From Bugula neritina (lineage: Eukaryota; Bryozoa; Gymnolaemata; Cheilostomatida; Bugulidae), in NCBI GenBank assembly GCA_964035545.1, contig OZ037765.1:33045004-33109003 (forward strand): a stretch of 64,000 nucleotides of DNA. The letters are read 5' to 3'. A program made the translations under genes and the position numbers. This document shows, in pieces, positions 61,501 to 64,000 of this stretch. The notes under the pieces are model-generated. The model did not search any database and was not told the origin of the DNA. It was given only the letters and a program-made list of their open reading frames with translations. Each line of letters starts with the position of its first letter. Positions within the stretch are counted from its first letter, which is position 1.

Positions 61501-62481
61501 GATGATATGTTGATTCTGCAGTCATGTTTTGATGGTAAGTTGATCATTCCATGACTTATTAGGAGGTTCAAAATTGGCAGATGCGCTGCATGATTAGTTT
61601 AGTTACCAAACCTTGTTTGTTCAGAGTGCTTTCTTAAGCGTTTATGCAAGACTATTATTAGTTGTTCCTCTATTTTTATATAGCTGTTCTTCATACTACT
61701 TATATTATAGGTTACATGCCACATTTTTTCAGGTCGTAAATCTATAAGAAGTGTAAACTATGGAAGTCCATTCATCAGAGAGCTGGTTAAAACTCTGTAC
61801 AAACATTCTTCTCATAGAGATCTTGTTTCTCTGTTTGACATCGTGAGTCTCATATTTTAATTTAAATGTGGTGTGTGTCATGTGATGTGTGTCACGTGAT
61901 GTGTGTCATGTGATGTATGTCATGTGATATGTTTCATGTGATGTGTGTGATGTGATGTATGTCACGTGATATGTGTCATGTGATGTGTGTCATGTGGTGT
62001 GTGTCATGTGGTGTGTGTCATGTGATGTGTGTGATGTGATGTGTGTCATGTGATGTGTGTCACGTGATATGTGATGTGATGTGTGTCATATAATGTAAGC
62101 CATGTGCAAGTGAATTTTTTGGATCTTTATTTATATATAAAAGTATCATGAAAATAAATTTTTGTTTAGATAATATACATATAACGTTATTCAACCCTCA
62201 TATACAGCCAATATAAATTATTCAAATTTCCCAGCTGATTGAACTAATGCCTTTCCAACAACTTTTTAAAATTAGAAACAAAGCTATGTATAATCATGGT
62301 GTGTCTATATAAACCATGTTGATCTTTACAGGTACAGGAAAGAGTTAAAAAGGTCACTAAAAAGTTGGCTGAGAAACATAGTCACATTGCACAGCAGGTT
62401 CCAGTTGTAACAAAGACTCTCACTGGCTTGAGAAAGGTTTTATTATTTCCTAAATGCAAAGTCTGTCCAGATACTAAGTAG
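19566..62481 (+). CDS. LRR-ROC-COR-caspase fusion receptor gene, 25 exons
   Basis: Exons: 19566-19587, 23848-24079, fifteen LRR exons (listed separately), 56752-58781, 59049-59123, 59330-59472, 60319-60492, 60583-60814, 61415-61534, 61733-61842, 62332-62481. All splice sites are GT..AG and every phase agrees, giving 5,346 nt (1,781 aa plus stop). Order: short N-terminus, about 30 LRRs, ROC GTPase, COR-like region, Cys-rich motif, acidic linker, caspase-like p20 and p10. Roco proteins are usually LRR-ROC-COR with a kinase or death domain; a caspase-like domain in that place is an unusual effector. Expected to be cytosolic: no signal peptide or membrane segment is seen. The first exon and the inclusion of every LRR exon in one transcript are inferences; the join from 23848 on and the 56752-62481 part are stronger. 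Confidence 0.7.
19588..23847. other. First intron of the large gene (or intergenic), no other gene seen
   Basis: AT-rich. Short open frames here show no family resemblance. About 20365-21725 may be a degraded transposon with imperfect inverted ends and internal AATGGGCC repeats. Confidence 0.5.
20365..21725. mobile_element. Possible degraded non-autonomous DNA transposon
   Basis: GAGGTAAGGGGACACAACGGTCAC near 20369 is roughly the inverted complement of GTGACCCCCTCCTCCTTACCCC near 21698, and CACAATGGGCC-type motifs cluster near both ends. The inverted match is imperfect and no clear target duplication was found. Confidence 0.3.
23848..24079 (+). CDS. N-terminal exon of the receptor gene, before the LRR array
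   Basis: Starts after TTGATCCAG and ends AATAA|GTGAGT in phase 2, which matches the phase of every LRR exon. It encodes a 77-residue segment with MEDVCWAATK and LTHLKLEKKIPKNIGEIA. The second half looks like an N-terminal cap leading into the LRRs. If the exon at 19566 is wrong, the ATG at 23895 would be the start. Confidence 0.65.
24295..24432 (+). CDS. LRR cassette exon 1 (138 bp, phase 2-2)
   Basis: Encodes ISQLTQLEELDIGYNPLN then a second repeat with LKQLYMSGCRISSLP: two 23-residue LRRs. Acceptor TATTACAG, donor AG|GTTTGTG. The paired copy in the 14.77-kb duplication is exon 7. Confidence 0.85.
25211..25348 (+). CDS. LRR cassette exon 2 (138 bp, phase 2-2)
   Basis: LSQLTQLEELDIGYNPLN; second repeat LKQLDMSHCRISSLPR. 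The final glutamate of the usual LPE is replaced by arginine (CCTAGGAG). The first half is nearly identical to exon 1. Paired copy: exon 8. Confidence 0.85.
26117..26254 (+). CDS. LRR cassette exon 3 (138 bp, phase 2-2)
   Basis: LSQLTQLEILYIQRNHLN; second repeat LKQLDMSYCSRVGLPE. Distinct type (C-type) shared with exons 6 and 9: IQ at the exposed strand and SRVG in place of GISS. Confidence 0.85.
26730..27180. mobile_element. MITE-like element with about 20-bp terminal inverted repeats, copy A
   Basis: Starts TAGGGTCACACAACGCGGGT and ends ACCCGCGCCGTGTGGCTCTA, an inverted pair with a few mismatches. It carries no ORF and is much more CpG-containing at its ends than the surrounding intron. 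A possible target duplication is ATGC. A second copy at 41494 sits at the equivalent position of the segmental duplication, so one insertion was duplicated. Confidence 0.65.
27664..27792 (+). CDS. LRR cassette exon 4 (129 bp, phase 2-2)
   Basis: VDQLTQLETPDIVDNSLK; second repeat shortened by three codons (VVSS directly followed by LKQLNMNRCGISSLPE). Acceptor is TTCTAG rather than TTACAG. D-type, shared with exon 10. The second LRR has only 20 residues, so the strand packing there may be irregular. Confidence 0.8.
28022..28428 (+). repeat. 5' LTR of Gypsy element 2
   Basis: Begins TGTAGTGAATTT and ends AAATTCACTACG, so its ends form a 12-bp inverted repeat. It is related to the LTR of element 1 in the same orientation (shared GGCAGAGTGGATCGAGTTCTA and ATTATGTAATCGTGTG blocks). 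Immediately after it lies the candidate primer-binding site GTGGTGGCAGCGGTGGGA. No matching 3' LTR is found downstream. Confidence 0.75.
28487..29570 (+). pseudogene. gag: Gypsy gag of element 2
   Basis: Starts MADDEDVPDQEP after AAAACA. An in-frame TAG at 28685 replaces the CAG present in element 3. The frame closes at 28966 and the capsid-like region continues in other frames (28986-29210 and 29285-29569). A CCHC-like zinc knuckle lies near 29207-29250, but a TGA and a Cys-to-Tyr change interrupt it. The basic, proline-rich end (RGPRFNPPRPRPEP) is typical of a nucleocapsid. Confidence 0.8.
29582..33250 (+). pseudogene. pol: Gypsy pol of element 2
   Basis: 29582-30472: retropepsin region with VLLDTGYTRNLLS and AILGMPFL, ended by TAA at 30470 where element 1 keeps tryptophan; the frame then continues. 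30482-31558: reverse transcriptase, with FCVDSHRLN, LPFGLTSAP and catalytic FIYLDDV. 31450-32232: RNase H (ILDTDASNHN) and the linker with HANPTLLRNVK, in a new frame. 32377-32721: integrase catalytic core with AVDLLGPM and IYSDQSAQF. 32712-32993: integrase part with GVVERNN, in a new frame. At least one nonsense and three frameshifts; all three catalytic integrase residues are still encoded, but not in one frame. Confidence 0.88.
33283..33651 (+). CDS. Proline/glutamate-rich C-terminal region of Gypsy pol, element 2
   Basis: MRGRGMAYREIEEVLPDQEG followed by PPRPP, EPAPPPVEPADMP and EEEATREEPP. Low-complexity acidic and proline-rich, conserved in all copies here, including element 1. Its function is unknown; it lies where some Gypsy elements carry a chromodomain, but no chromodomain is visible. 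Confidence 0.6.
   Translation: MRGRGMAYREIEEVLPDQEGEADVPTDPPRPPTLQEEATDTPEDRSEPAPPPVEPADMPVAPDEMVISQIHEEEATREEPPVLVKSPPPYWRHHRWWYNHQYQQILQYSWNIVSVLGRHHLI
33905..33912 (+). promoter_or_regulatory. TATA-like box before zinc-finger ORF, element 2
   Basis: TATATAAA 16 bp upstream of the ATG at 33928, preserved at the same distance in the copies at 37633 and 45513. Confidence 0.45.
33928..34850 (+). pseudogene. Zinc-finger ORF of the Gypsy element, copy A (broken)
   Basis: Same protein as the intact copy at 37656. Here the first frame runs 33928-34137; after a 2-nt length difference near 34022 the main frame continues from 34014, is cut by TGA at 34368 (CGA in copy B), and resumes to 34850. The C2H2-like CDECRRTFSTMKQLKIH is present. 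Confidence 0.8.
35181..35215. other. Hairpin-forming inverted repeat after Gypsy 3' region
   Basis: GGGGCAAGTTG and CAACTTGCCCC separated by a short loop. It is repeated near 46785 after element 3. It could be an RNA hairpin at the transcript 3' end of the zinc-finger ORF. Confidence 0.5.
35800..35937 (+). CDS. LRR cassette exon 5 (138 bp, phase 2-2)
   Basis: FSQLTQLEILNIGDNTLN; second repeat LKQLKMNRCGISSLPE. Its upstream intron (from about 35.48 kb) resembles those of exons 7 and 11. Confidence 0.85.
36710..36847 (+). CDS. LRR cassette exon 6 (138 bp, phase 2-2)
   Basis: FSQLTQLEILYIQQNHLN; second repeat LLLTSLEQLDMSYCSRVGLPE (C-type). Its donor lies inside a perfect 50-bp palindrome, and the intron downstream is replaced within 40 bp by Gypsy sequence, so its splicing may be impaired. 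Confidence 0.75.
36837..36886. repeat. Perfect 50-bp palindrome at exon/transposon junction
   Basis: Starts CTACCTGAGAGGTTTGTGTG and continues as its own exact reverse complement around the centre CACATGTG (36861/36862). The left arm is the end of LRR exon 6 plus its donor; the right arm is the same sequence inverted. Confidence 0.95.
36926..37423 (+). CDS. Proline/glutamate-rich pol tail, partial Gypsy copy
   Basis: 165 residues in one frame: an arginine-rich start, then the EREIEEVLPDQ-type and EPAPPPVEPADMP blocks, ending DFWCDMVDMLSIL. This copy shows the longest uninterrupted C-terminal end of the polyprotein tail; the matching end in element 2 is cut by a stop. Not an independent gene. 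Confidence 0.55.
   Translation: MRHGQNCTGRALTQQDRPLRSKKLARLPPMRGRGMAYREIEEVLPDQEGEADVPTNPPRPPTLQEEAADTPEDRSEPAPPPVEPADMPVAPDEMVIPQIHEEEATREEPPVLVKSPPVLATPPVVVESPVSANPPVQLDCSQRTRAPPSDLRDFWCDMVDMLSIL
37633..37640 (+). promoter_or_regulatory. TATA-like box before zinc-finger ORF, partial copy
   Basis: TATATAAA 16 bp before the ATG at 37656. Confidence 0.45.
37656..38576 (+). CDS. Zinc-finger ORF associated with the Gypsy element, copy B (open)
   Basis: 306 codons, the only one of three copies with an unbroken frame. About residue 100: a C2H2-type finger, CDECRRTFSTMKQLKIHMPQH, followed closely by a second Cys/His cluster (FCPCGVHH, LRHQRNQNC). The N-terminal third is Ser/Thr-rich. The C-terminal third has a basic patch (SRRQKKRKS) that could be a nuclear localisation signal. 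Role unknown; nucleic-acid binding is likely from the fingers. Lying after pol, it occupies the place where some Gypsy elements carry env or an accessory gene. Relative to copies A and C, two small indels near its start offset each other, so its N-terminal segment between them is read in another frame. I recognise no named family. Confidence 0.7.
   Translation: MSNAATVLEGKTEAVSADTGTTRYTDSSMGQHVSEERIDMLSDIHLSTVSDQSTTTTNQTVRQVDITELTGGPLELPQALLRRTTWTTRQTKTLIQALIGTDDNRRCDECRRTFSTMKQLKIHMPQHFTVTFCPCGVHHFYRGAILRHQRNQNCYIGHLYKIDADSYTEFRDMILLHVTDPDRRQTPLNQFPATRTTVESVSDADPQPLETTRTTLAPEVTTQPLRILMSRAGRTIEVDSPPLTTTTSFFPSRRQKKRKSPSDRTNKNTIPDQSLLTDVKKLQRRMAYVHIWSGSFHTTSENLQYG
39050..39187 (+). CDS. LRR cassette exon 7 (138 bp, phase 2-2)
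   Basis: LSRLTQLEKLDIGSNTLN; second repeat LKQLDMNSCGISSLPE. Equivalent of exon 1 in the 14.77-kb duplication. Confidence 0.85.
39966..40103 (+). CDS. LRR cassette exon 8 (138 bp, phase 2-2)
   Basis: FSQLTQLEKLDIGNNTLN; second repeat LKQLKMNRCGIFSLPE. Equivalent of exon 2. Confidence 0.85.
40875..41018 (+). CDS. LRR cassette exon 9 (144 bp, phase 2-2)
   Basis: LSQLTQLEILDIQWNHLN; second repeat LKQLNMSDCNVSRVGVPE with two extra codons. Equivalent of exon 3. The insertion keeps frame. Confidence 0.82.
41494..41944. mobile_element. MITE-like element, copy B
   Basis: Same element, orientation and intron position as 26730-27180, with scattered differences. It was copied together with LRR exons 9 and 10. 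Confidence 0.65.
42434..42562 (+). CDS. LRR cassette exon 10 (129 bp, phase 2-2)
   Basis: VDQLTQLETPEIVDNSLK; second repeat short by three codons, LKQLNMNRCGISSLPE. Equivalent of exon 4. Confidence 0.8.
42793..43198 (+). repeat. 5' LTR of Gypsy element 3
   Basis: Matches 28022-28428 at an offset of about 14,770 bp, with small differences, in the same host flank. This shows element 2 and element 3 are two copies of one insertion. Confidence 0.78.
43257..44309 (+). pseudogene. gag: Gypsy gag of element 3
   Basis: 43257-43736 is one open frame of 159 codons (MADDEDVPHQEP to NNLVLK), longer than in element 2 because the nonsense change is absent. The frame then shifts (43747-43980). At the zinc knuckle (about 43976-44020) the CxGC..H..C pattern is visible, with the same TGA as in element 2, so that stop predates the duplication. 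The proline-rich end runs from 44055 to the deletion junction. Confidence 0.8.
44310..44812 (+). pseudogene. Integrase C-terminal fragment of element 3
   Basis: VVERNNRMLRNSRRSLL and IMRAYRSTPQS in frame with the preceding gag tail, then a frame change to 44573-44812 (WVWMTSHCRR, FVGPYCVIEVML), which is the SH3-like C-terminal end of a retroviral-type integrase. That end is broken in element 2 but clean here. Confidence 0.75.
45513..45520 (+). promoter_or_regulatory. TATA-like box before zinc-finger ORF, element 3
   Basis: TATATAAA 16 bp before the ATG at 45536. Confidence 0.45.
45536..46456 (+). pseudogene. Zinc-finger ORF of the Gypsy element, copy C
   Basis: Same product as copy B. An early TAA at about 45622 replaces the tryptophan codon of copy A; an in-frame ATG at 45647 opens a 269-codon frame to 46456 that still holds the C2H2-like cluster (CDECRLTFSIMKQLKIH) and the basic patch. 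The second cluster has changed (FCPCG to SYPCG), losing one cysteine. Confidence 0.75.
47403..47540 (+). CDS. LRR cassette exon 11 (138 bp, phase 2-2)
   Basis: LSRLTQLEKLDIGDNTLN; second repeat LKQLKMNRCGISSLPE. First half like exon 7, second half like exons 5 and 8: a mosaic consistent with exchange between cassettes. Confidence 0.85.
48320..48457 (+). CDS. LRR cassette exon 12 (138 bp, phase 2-2)
   Basis: FSQLTQLEELDIGDNTLN; second repeat LKQLDMNSCGISSLPE. Identical to exon 13. Confidence 0.85.
49237..49374 (+). CDS. LRR cassette exon 13 (138 bp, phase 2-2)
   Basis: Same sequence as exon 12, from the 917-bp duplication. Alternatively an assembly duplication of the same exon. Confidence 0.8.
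50090..50480 (-). pseudogene. Parvovirus-VP1-type phospholipase A2-like protein, broken
   Basis: Minus strand. The open part (50480-50220, 86 aa) begins with a Cys-rich, probably zinc-binding stretch (CxxC, then CSQCGC), followed by LPVELH and GPGTKL, the calcium-loop-like segment of the VP1-type phospholipase A2 family. A TGA ends it at 50217-50219; the same frame then continues to about 50090 with the catalytic His-Asp pair (KHDICY), so the domain is split by one nonsense change and truncated at the insert edge. In parvoviruses this domain aids membrane passage; the role in the host-integrated element is unknown. Inactive as it stands. Confidence 0.7.
50493..51244 (+). pseudogene. A32-like DNA-packaging ATPase, frameshifted
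   Basis: Walker A GKSGCGKT at residues 30-37 and Walker B DLIIFDDLM at about residues 132-140, as in FtsK/HerA-type packaging ATPases of Polintons, adintoviruses and large DNA viruses. The first frame stays open to 51074 but leaves the family pattern after about 50940, beside an A-rich run; the expected C-terminal motif (TRGRHSN, then SQNYFKLP) appears in another frame from 50942. That frame has a TAG at 51146 and ends at TAA 51242-51244, directly before the next gene's ATG. Starts 13 bp from the divergent PLA2-like gene, so the two may share a promoter. Confidence 0.78.
51245..51735 (+). pseudogene. Small virus-like protein sharing MSVYKFG start, frameshifted
   Basis: Starts MSVYKFGEPLAKAKKENYIE; open to 51541, then the likely continuation is in another frame from 51541 to the TGA at 51733. 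The N-terminal seven residues are the same as those of the next gene, suggesting a shared assembly or attachment signal. No family recognised; a structural or minor virion role is inferred from position. Its stop overlaps the next start as ATGA. Confidence 0.55.
51732..52508 (+). CDS. Fibre-like repeat protein of the virus-like element
   Basis: 258 codons, the only unbroken gene of the insert. Residues 1-7 MSVYKFG; about 28-58 a segment of the phage tail-fibre type (TLDMGKNKI ... DPADDQDAATKTYV), seen in fibre shafts of many phages and in invertebrate virus-like elements. Residues about 58-255 are five imperfect 39-40-residue repeats, each with an NN.AIPKI-like start, a KLTVST core, a GNI..S turn and an end such as LSVNDVIT. 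This looks like a trimeric beta-rich fibre. The start is fixed by the ATGA overlap with the upstream gene. It runs into non-coding sequence 107 bp before a large hairpin. Confidence 0.72.
   Translation: MSVYKFGGSGKTQIDTKKFVLINSSSTLTGTLDMGKNKISRVIDPADDQDAATKTYVNNTSMPKTLHPNNQLTISTDDGRVIDSDLKVDNVVTKTNVSNYAVPLIQNPTKKLTVSTTSGSVEDSNLSVTDVVTTNNINNFAIPKIHPSNEKLTVSTTLGNIADSNLSVNDVITTSNINNFAMPKIQPSIGGKLSMLSSEGNIVETGISIADIITTYNINNHAIPKLQGAVGNKLVISTSNGNIIESTESQPTFPSYNV
52615..52718. other. GC-rich hairpin with 31-bp arms at right edge of virus-like insert
   Basis: Left arm 52615-52646 (ending GTTCTGGGACAAC) pairs with 52688-52718 (starting GTTGTCCCAGAAC) with about one mismatch and one bulge. The loop 52647-52687 holds a second small hairpin (GAGTCGAAGACTC) and a G-rich run. 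Much more GC-rich than its surroundings. It could be a terminal palindrome of the element or an RNA 3'-end structure. Confidence 0.85.
52931..53465 (-). mobile_element. Solo-LTR-like sequence of a related Gypsy family
   Basis: Read on the minus strand it starts TGTAAGGAGTTGTG and has ATATCGAAAGAACAACTCT, matching the LTR start of element 1 (TGTAAAGAGTT ... ATATCGAAAGAATAACTCT). About 535 bp, with TG..CA ends. It sits after GAATAGAAATA, the same flank that precedes the LTRs of elements 2 and 3. The target duplication is 3-4 bp and ambiguous. Confidence 0.45.
53466..54278. other. Intron sequence without recognisable gene
   Basis: AT-rich stretch before LRR exon 14. A 79-codon minus-strand frame (53826-54065) has no family resemblance and no splice context. 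Confidence 0.4.
54279..54416 (+). CDS. LRR cassette exon 14 (138 bp, phase 2-2)
   Basis: LCQLTQLEILDIGGNPLN; second repeat LKQLDMNSCDISSLPE. The intron after it is more diverged than those of exons 1-13, so this is an older cassette. Confidence 0.85.
54982..55119 (+). CDS. LRR cassette exon 15 (138 bp, phase 2-2)
   Basis: LSQLTQLEKLDIGNNPLN; second repeat LKELKMNSCGIFSLLE, with the usual LPE changed to LLE. Last cassette before the ROC exon. Spacing from exon 14 is 703 bp, shorter than the roughly 910-bp period elsewhere. Confidence 0.85.
55638..56577 (+). repeat. 19-bp minisatellite in intron before the ROC exon
   Basis: About 49 copies of TATACTATGTATAGTAATG, very uniform with occasional single-base variants. 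Ends 175 bp upstream of the acceptor of the ROC-COR exon. Confidence 0.95.
56752..58781 (+). CDS. Terminal LRRs, ROC GTPase and COR-like region (2,030-bp exon)
   Basis: Acceptor ATATAG at 56751 (phase 2), donor A|GTGAGT at 58782 (phase 1). Starts with three to four more diverged LRRs (LSNLQHLDIS, LSSLIYLNLSGN). ROC domain: P-loop GQTMSGKTSL (57092-57121), switch II DFGGHE (57254-57271), THLD in the G4 position (57461-57472). Then a COR-like region with VEQTLKKF, MHNCGMLLWY and KYLSDSLPS. Near the end, a Cys cluster (WCACKIGCKFFCPHC, from 58583) may bind zinc. ROC-COR units act as GTP-dependent, often dimeric switches. A 115-codon antisense frame (57281-57628) is a shadow. Confidence 0.88.
59049..59123 (+). 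CDS. Linker exon of the receptor gene
   Basis: Acceptor CCTTGCAG, donor AAG|GTAGAC. Phase 1 at both ends. Encodes a charged helix-like segment, SSLSEEQKEDLSKFLSKYEK. Confidence 0.7.
59330..59472 (+). CDS. Acidic linker exon of the receptor gene
   Basis: Phase 1 to 0. Encodes an Asp/Ser-rich stretch (DVDSDHSDHEDFYLPGED) then a basic helix (ATRKAAIKRLFYSNQ). The acidic stretch has Asp residues that a caspase could cut to release the effector domain; this is only a possibility. Confidence 0.7.
59806..60231. repeat. Fold-back inverted repeat in caspase-region intron
   Basis: Arms of about 170-180 bp: 59806-59982 and 60056-60231 are near-exact inverted copies, with a spacer of about 70 bp. Ends are TTGGGTCATTTTACTTAA and its complement. 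Probably a fold-back transposon or MITE. It lies wholly within the intron 59473-60318. Confidence 0.85.
60319..60492 (+). CDS. Caspase-like p20 exon 1
   Basis: Phase 0 to 0, 58 codons. VYRMSETVRGRALIINNNLF and GSAVDVANTLAVLRELDFEV match the first strand and helix of a caspase p20 (RGxALIINN, RxGSxxDxxxL). Ends DRTAE. Confidence 0.85.
60583..60814 (+). CDS. Caspase-like p20 exon 2 with catalytic His and Cys
   Basis: Phase 0 to 1. MSHGATYGAYG holds the catalytic histidine (codon 60664-60666) in the expected SHG context. KPKVVILLACRE holds the catalytic cysteine (codon 60805-60807). The usual QACRG reads LACRE followed by D across the splice junction: Cys and Arg are kept, but the Gln before and the Gly after are changed. 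Activity is therefore uncertain. Confidence 0.85.
61415..61534 (+). CDS. Caspase-like inter-subunit linker exon
   Basis: Phase 1 to 1. Linker with several Asp and Glu residues (VDTKPEESS), then DDMLILQSCFDG, the first p10 strand. Homologous to exon 94-279 at the window start. Confidence 0.82.
61733..61842 (+). CDS. Caspase-like p10 exon
   Basis: Phase 1 to 0. SIRSVNYGSPFIRELVKTLY corresponds to the caspase segment with the substrate-binding arginine (SxRN..GSxFIQ). Homologous to 732-841. Confidence 0.85.
61869..62095 (+). repeat. 14-bp GTGTGTCATGTGAT minisatellite in intron
   Basis: About 16 imperfect copies in the intron between the last two coding exons. It is absent from the equivalent intron of the paralogue at 842-1059. 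Confidence 0.9.
62332..62481 (+). CDS. Last coding exon, caspase-like C-terminus
   Basis: Begins in phase 0, ends TAG at 62479. QERVKKVTKKLAEKH and LRKVLLFPK form the last helix and strand of the p10 subunit. Homologous to 1060-1212. Confidence 0.85.
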   Translation, partial: VQERVKKVTKKLAEKHSHIAQQVPVVTKTLTGLRKVLLFPKCKVCPDTK

Positions 62482-62967
62482 ATTGTCTAGACATCAGAAG
62501 ACTATCTGATTACTTGACTTATATAACTCTGAAAAGTTCCTAACTTCAGCTGATGTGTCAGTCACTGAGTATCAGTACTTAGTGTCAACTTGTAGCTGTA
62601 AAGTAGAGTACACTATAGCTGATAATCTGATATACTATACACAGTATCTATACTTTATCATTACACAGTTTCATACTATTTCTTAATATTCTATGGCAAT
62701 GAGTAGAGTACTGATTATATATCCCGCTTATTATCTGCTACTTAATCAAATCAAATTGACACTTTTTCTATGCAATTGCTACTGATTTTTCTGGAAAATT
62801 ATGGAATAGACTTCATGACATGTTTTTATACTTTGTGTGTTTTAATTAACATTTATATGTGTGTTTTACATCCTTTCATACTATTTAGAGCTAACTAGTA
62901 TTATAATATACTTTAGATCACCAATTTGATTCACTGAAGCTTTGTTTTACATCTGCACTTTTACTTC

Positions 62968-62973
62968 AATAAA
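62968..62973 (+). promoter_or_regulatory. Polyadenylation signal AATAAA of the receptor gene
   Basis: First clear AATAAA after the stop codon (487 bp downstream), followed by a T/G-rich stretch (GTTTGTTTG). Confidence 0.5.
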
Positions 62974-63449
62974 GTTTGTTTGAAAATTAAGGCTTGAATA
63001 CCTATTTTTGCTCATTATAGTTTTTACAAACAAGAGTAGAAAATAAGTATTTAAAATATAGAGTTGTCTACTTTTTCTATTAAATTTTCAAATTCGTGGT
63101 CTTTAATGTCACAGTTTTATTGCTAGGCCGCCAGTAAAGGAGATTTCAAACAAAGCAGACTAGTAGTAGTTGTGGTTAGTAATATATTCTGCACAAGGTT
63201 TTGGTAGAAGTAAAAGTGAGTATAATATTAATTTTATGCATGCAAGTCTATATTTTGGTACGGTAGGATCAAACACTGCTTAATTCAAATAAGTTACGGC
63301 GGACTCAATGTTTTTATAAATATATTATTATATTACCAATAAAACTAAAACTCTTGTATTTATTTTGCATGACAGATTGTTGCTTTCAGCTTCTTGTTAT
63401 CATGTGAATTGTTTCTAAATATTTATTTTTATTGGCAAAGCAGTGAATT

Positions 63450-64000
63450 TTCTTGGAGTTGCCCTCCTAATTTCAATGTTTCCACATACTGACAAGCTGG
63501 AATTCCTGTATCTACTACATGACAGATTGTCAATTCTCTATAAAATACAAAAATATAATTAACATTCCCACTGTCTTGCGTAAATATAGGACATGGTGTA
63601 AATTACATTGAGCTGGTTACAGATACTGAAATTTAATTTTCTTTTACCTAGAAATTAGGTGGAAGTACATTATAGCTGTTACTGCAGGGTTATATAGAAA
63701 TTTAATAGCAGTCTTAGTATTTTAATTATATAACTATGTTATGGGTCAATTTCTAACTGTTATTCTTCTTCACTACAGTAGGCCTACATAGAATAAGTTT
63801 TAAAATAGTTTGAAAAAGAAGCTATATGCATAATTTTGAGCAAAGACATTATTTTGGTGTGACTCCGTAATTCTTAGCGCATAAACATATTGATTTTAAA
63901 AACATTTAGCATGATTGAAATACATAGAATTCATGCTGACCTTTGATTTAACCTGCCAACACCAGTGTCAATGTAACAGTTCTTCATTACATTAATACTA
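63450..64000 (+). repeat. Downstream duplicon, right copy
   Basis: Pair of 3750-4300. The final 100 bp are nearly identical, and the match is cut by the window end. Confidence 0.8.

Larger units (their letters stand above)
62482..64000. other. 3' UTR and intergenic flank, no other gene seen
   Basis: AT-rich. The 3' UTR probably runs to just past the AATAAA at 62968. From about 63450 on it matches 3750-4300. Confidence 0.6.

Overview
The window is eukaryotic nuclear DNA from an animal. It is AT-rich, its genes are split by introns with GT..AG splice sites, and it holds caspase-fold, Ras-like and Roco genes, Ty3/Gypsy retrotransposons and dense minisatellites. A sponge or another early-branching metazoan is my best guess; this is an inference from gene content, not something the sequence proves.

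Layout. (1) 94-1212: the last three exons of a caspase-domain gene whose 5' part lies before the window. (2) 1.2-5.4 kb: intergenic DNA with two tRNA-like sequences. (3) 5391-8415, minus strand: a three-exon Ras-like small GTPase gene. (4) 8.4-12.7 kb: minisatellites of 14, 40 and 26 bp and a GT/TA microsatellite. (5) 12855-19190: a full-length but decayed Ty3/Gypsy element on the minus strand, with 398-bp LTRs and a 4-bp target duplication. (6) 19566-62481: one very large plus-strand gene. I assemble it as 25 exons and 1,781 codons with consistent splice phases throughout: two N-terminal exons, fifteen tandem LRR cassette exons, one 2,030-bp exon encoding terminal LRRs plus a ROC GTPase and a COR-like region, and seven exons ending in a caspase-like domain.

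The LRR array is the most notable part. Thirteen of the fifteen exons are 138 bp or differ only by whole codons from it in a way that keeps frame (the others are 129 or 144 bp), each begins and ends in phase 2, and each encodes about two 23-residue LRRs, so any exon can be skipped, duplicated or swapped without breaking the frame. Differences between cassettes cluster at the exposed LxxLxIxxN positions. The array grew by duplication at several scales: about 910-917 bp (one exon), a perfect or near-perfect recent 917-bp repeat, and about 14.77 kb (four exons plus a Gypsy element). The whole receptor locus is itself duplicated, because the caspase exons and 3' flank at the window start match those at the window end.

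Mobile DNA is embedded in the introns of the array: a Gypsy element at 28.0-35 kb, its partial copy at 36.9-38.7 kb and its internally deleted copy at 42.8-46.8 kb, which carry a zinc-finger ORF downstream of pol with its own TATA-like box; a solo LTR-like sequence at 52.9 kb; a MITE in two copies; and, at 50.1-52.7 kb, a compact virus-like segment with an A32-type packaging ATPase, a parvovirus-VP1-like phospholipase A2 remnant and a phage-fibre-like repeat protein, ending in a GC-rich 31-bp-arm hairpin. This last segment looks like part of a Polinton/Maverick or adintovirus-like element.

Reading of the system (inference): an LRR recognition array, a ROC-COR nucleotide switch and a caspase-like effector in one polypeptide form an NLR-like receptor architecture, encoded in a locus built to vary its recognition surface.
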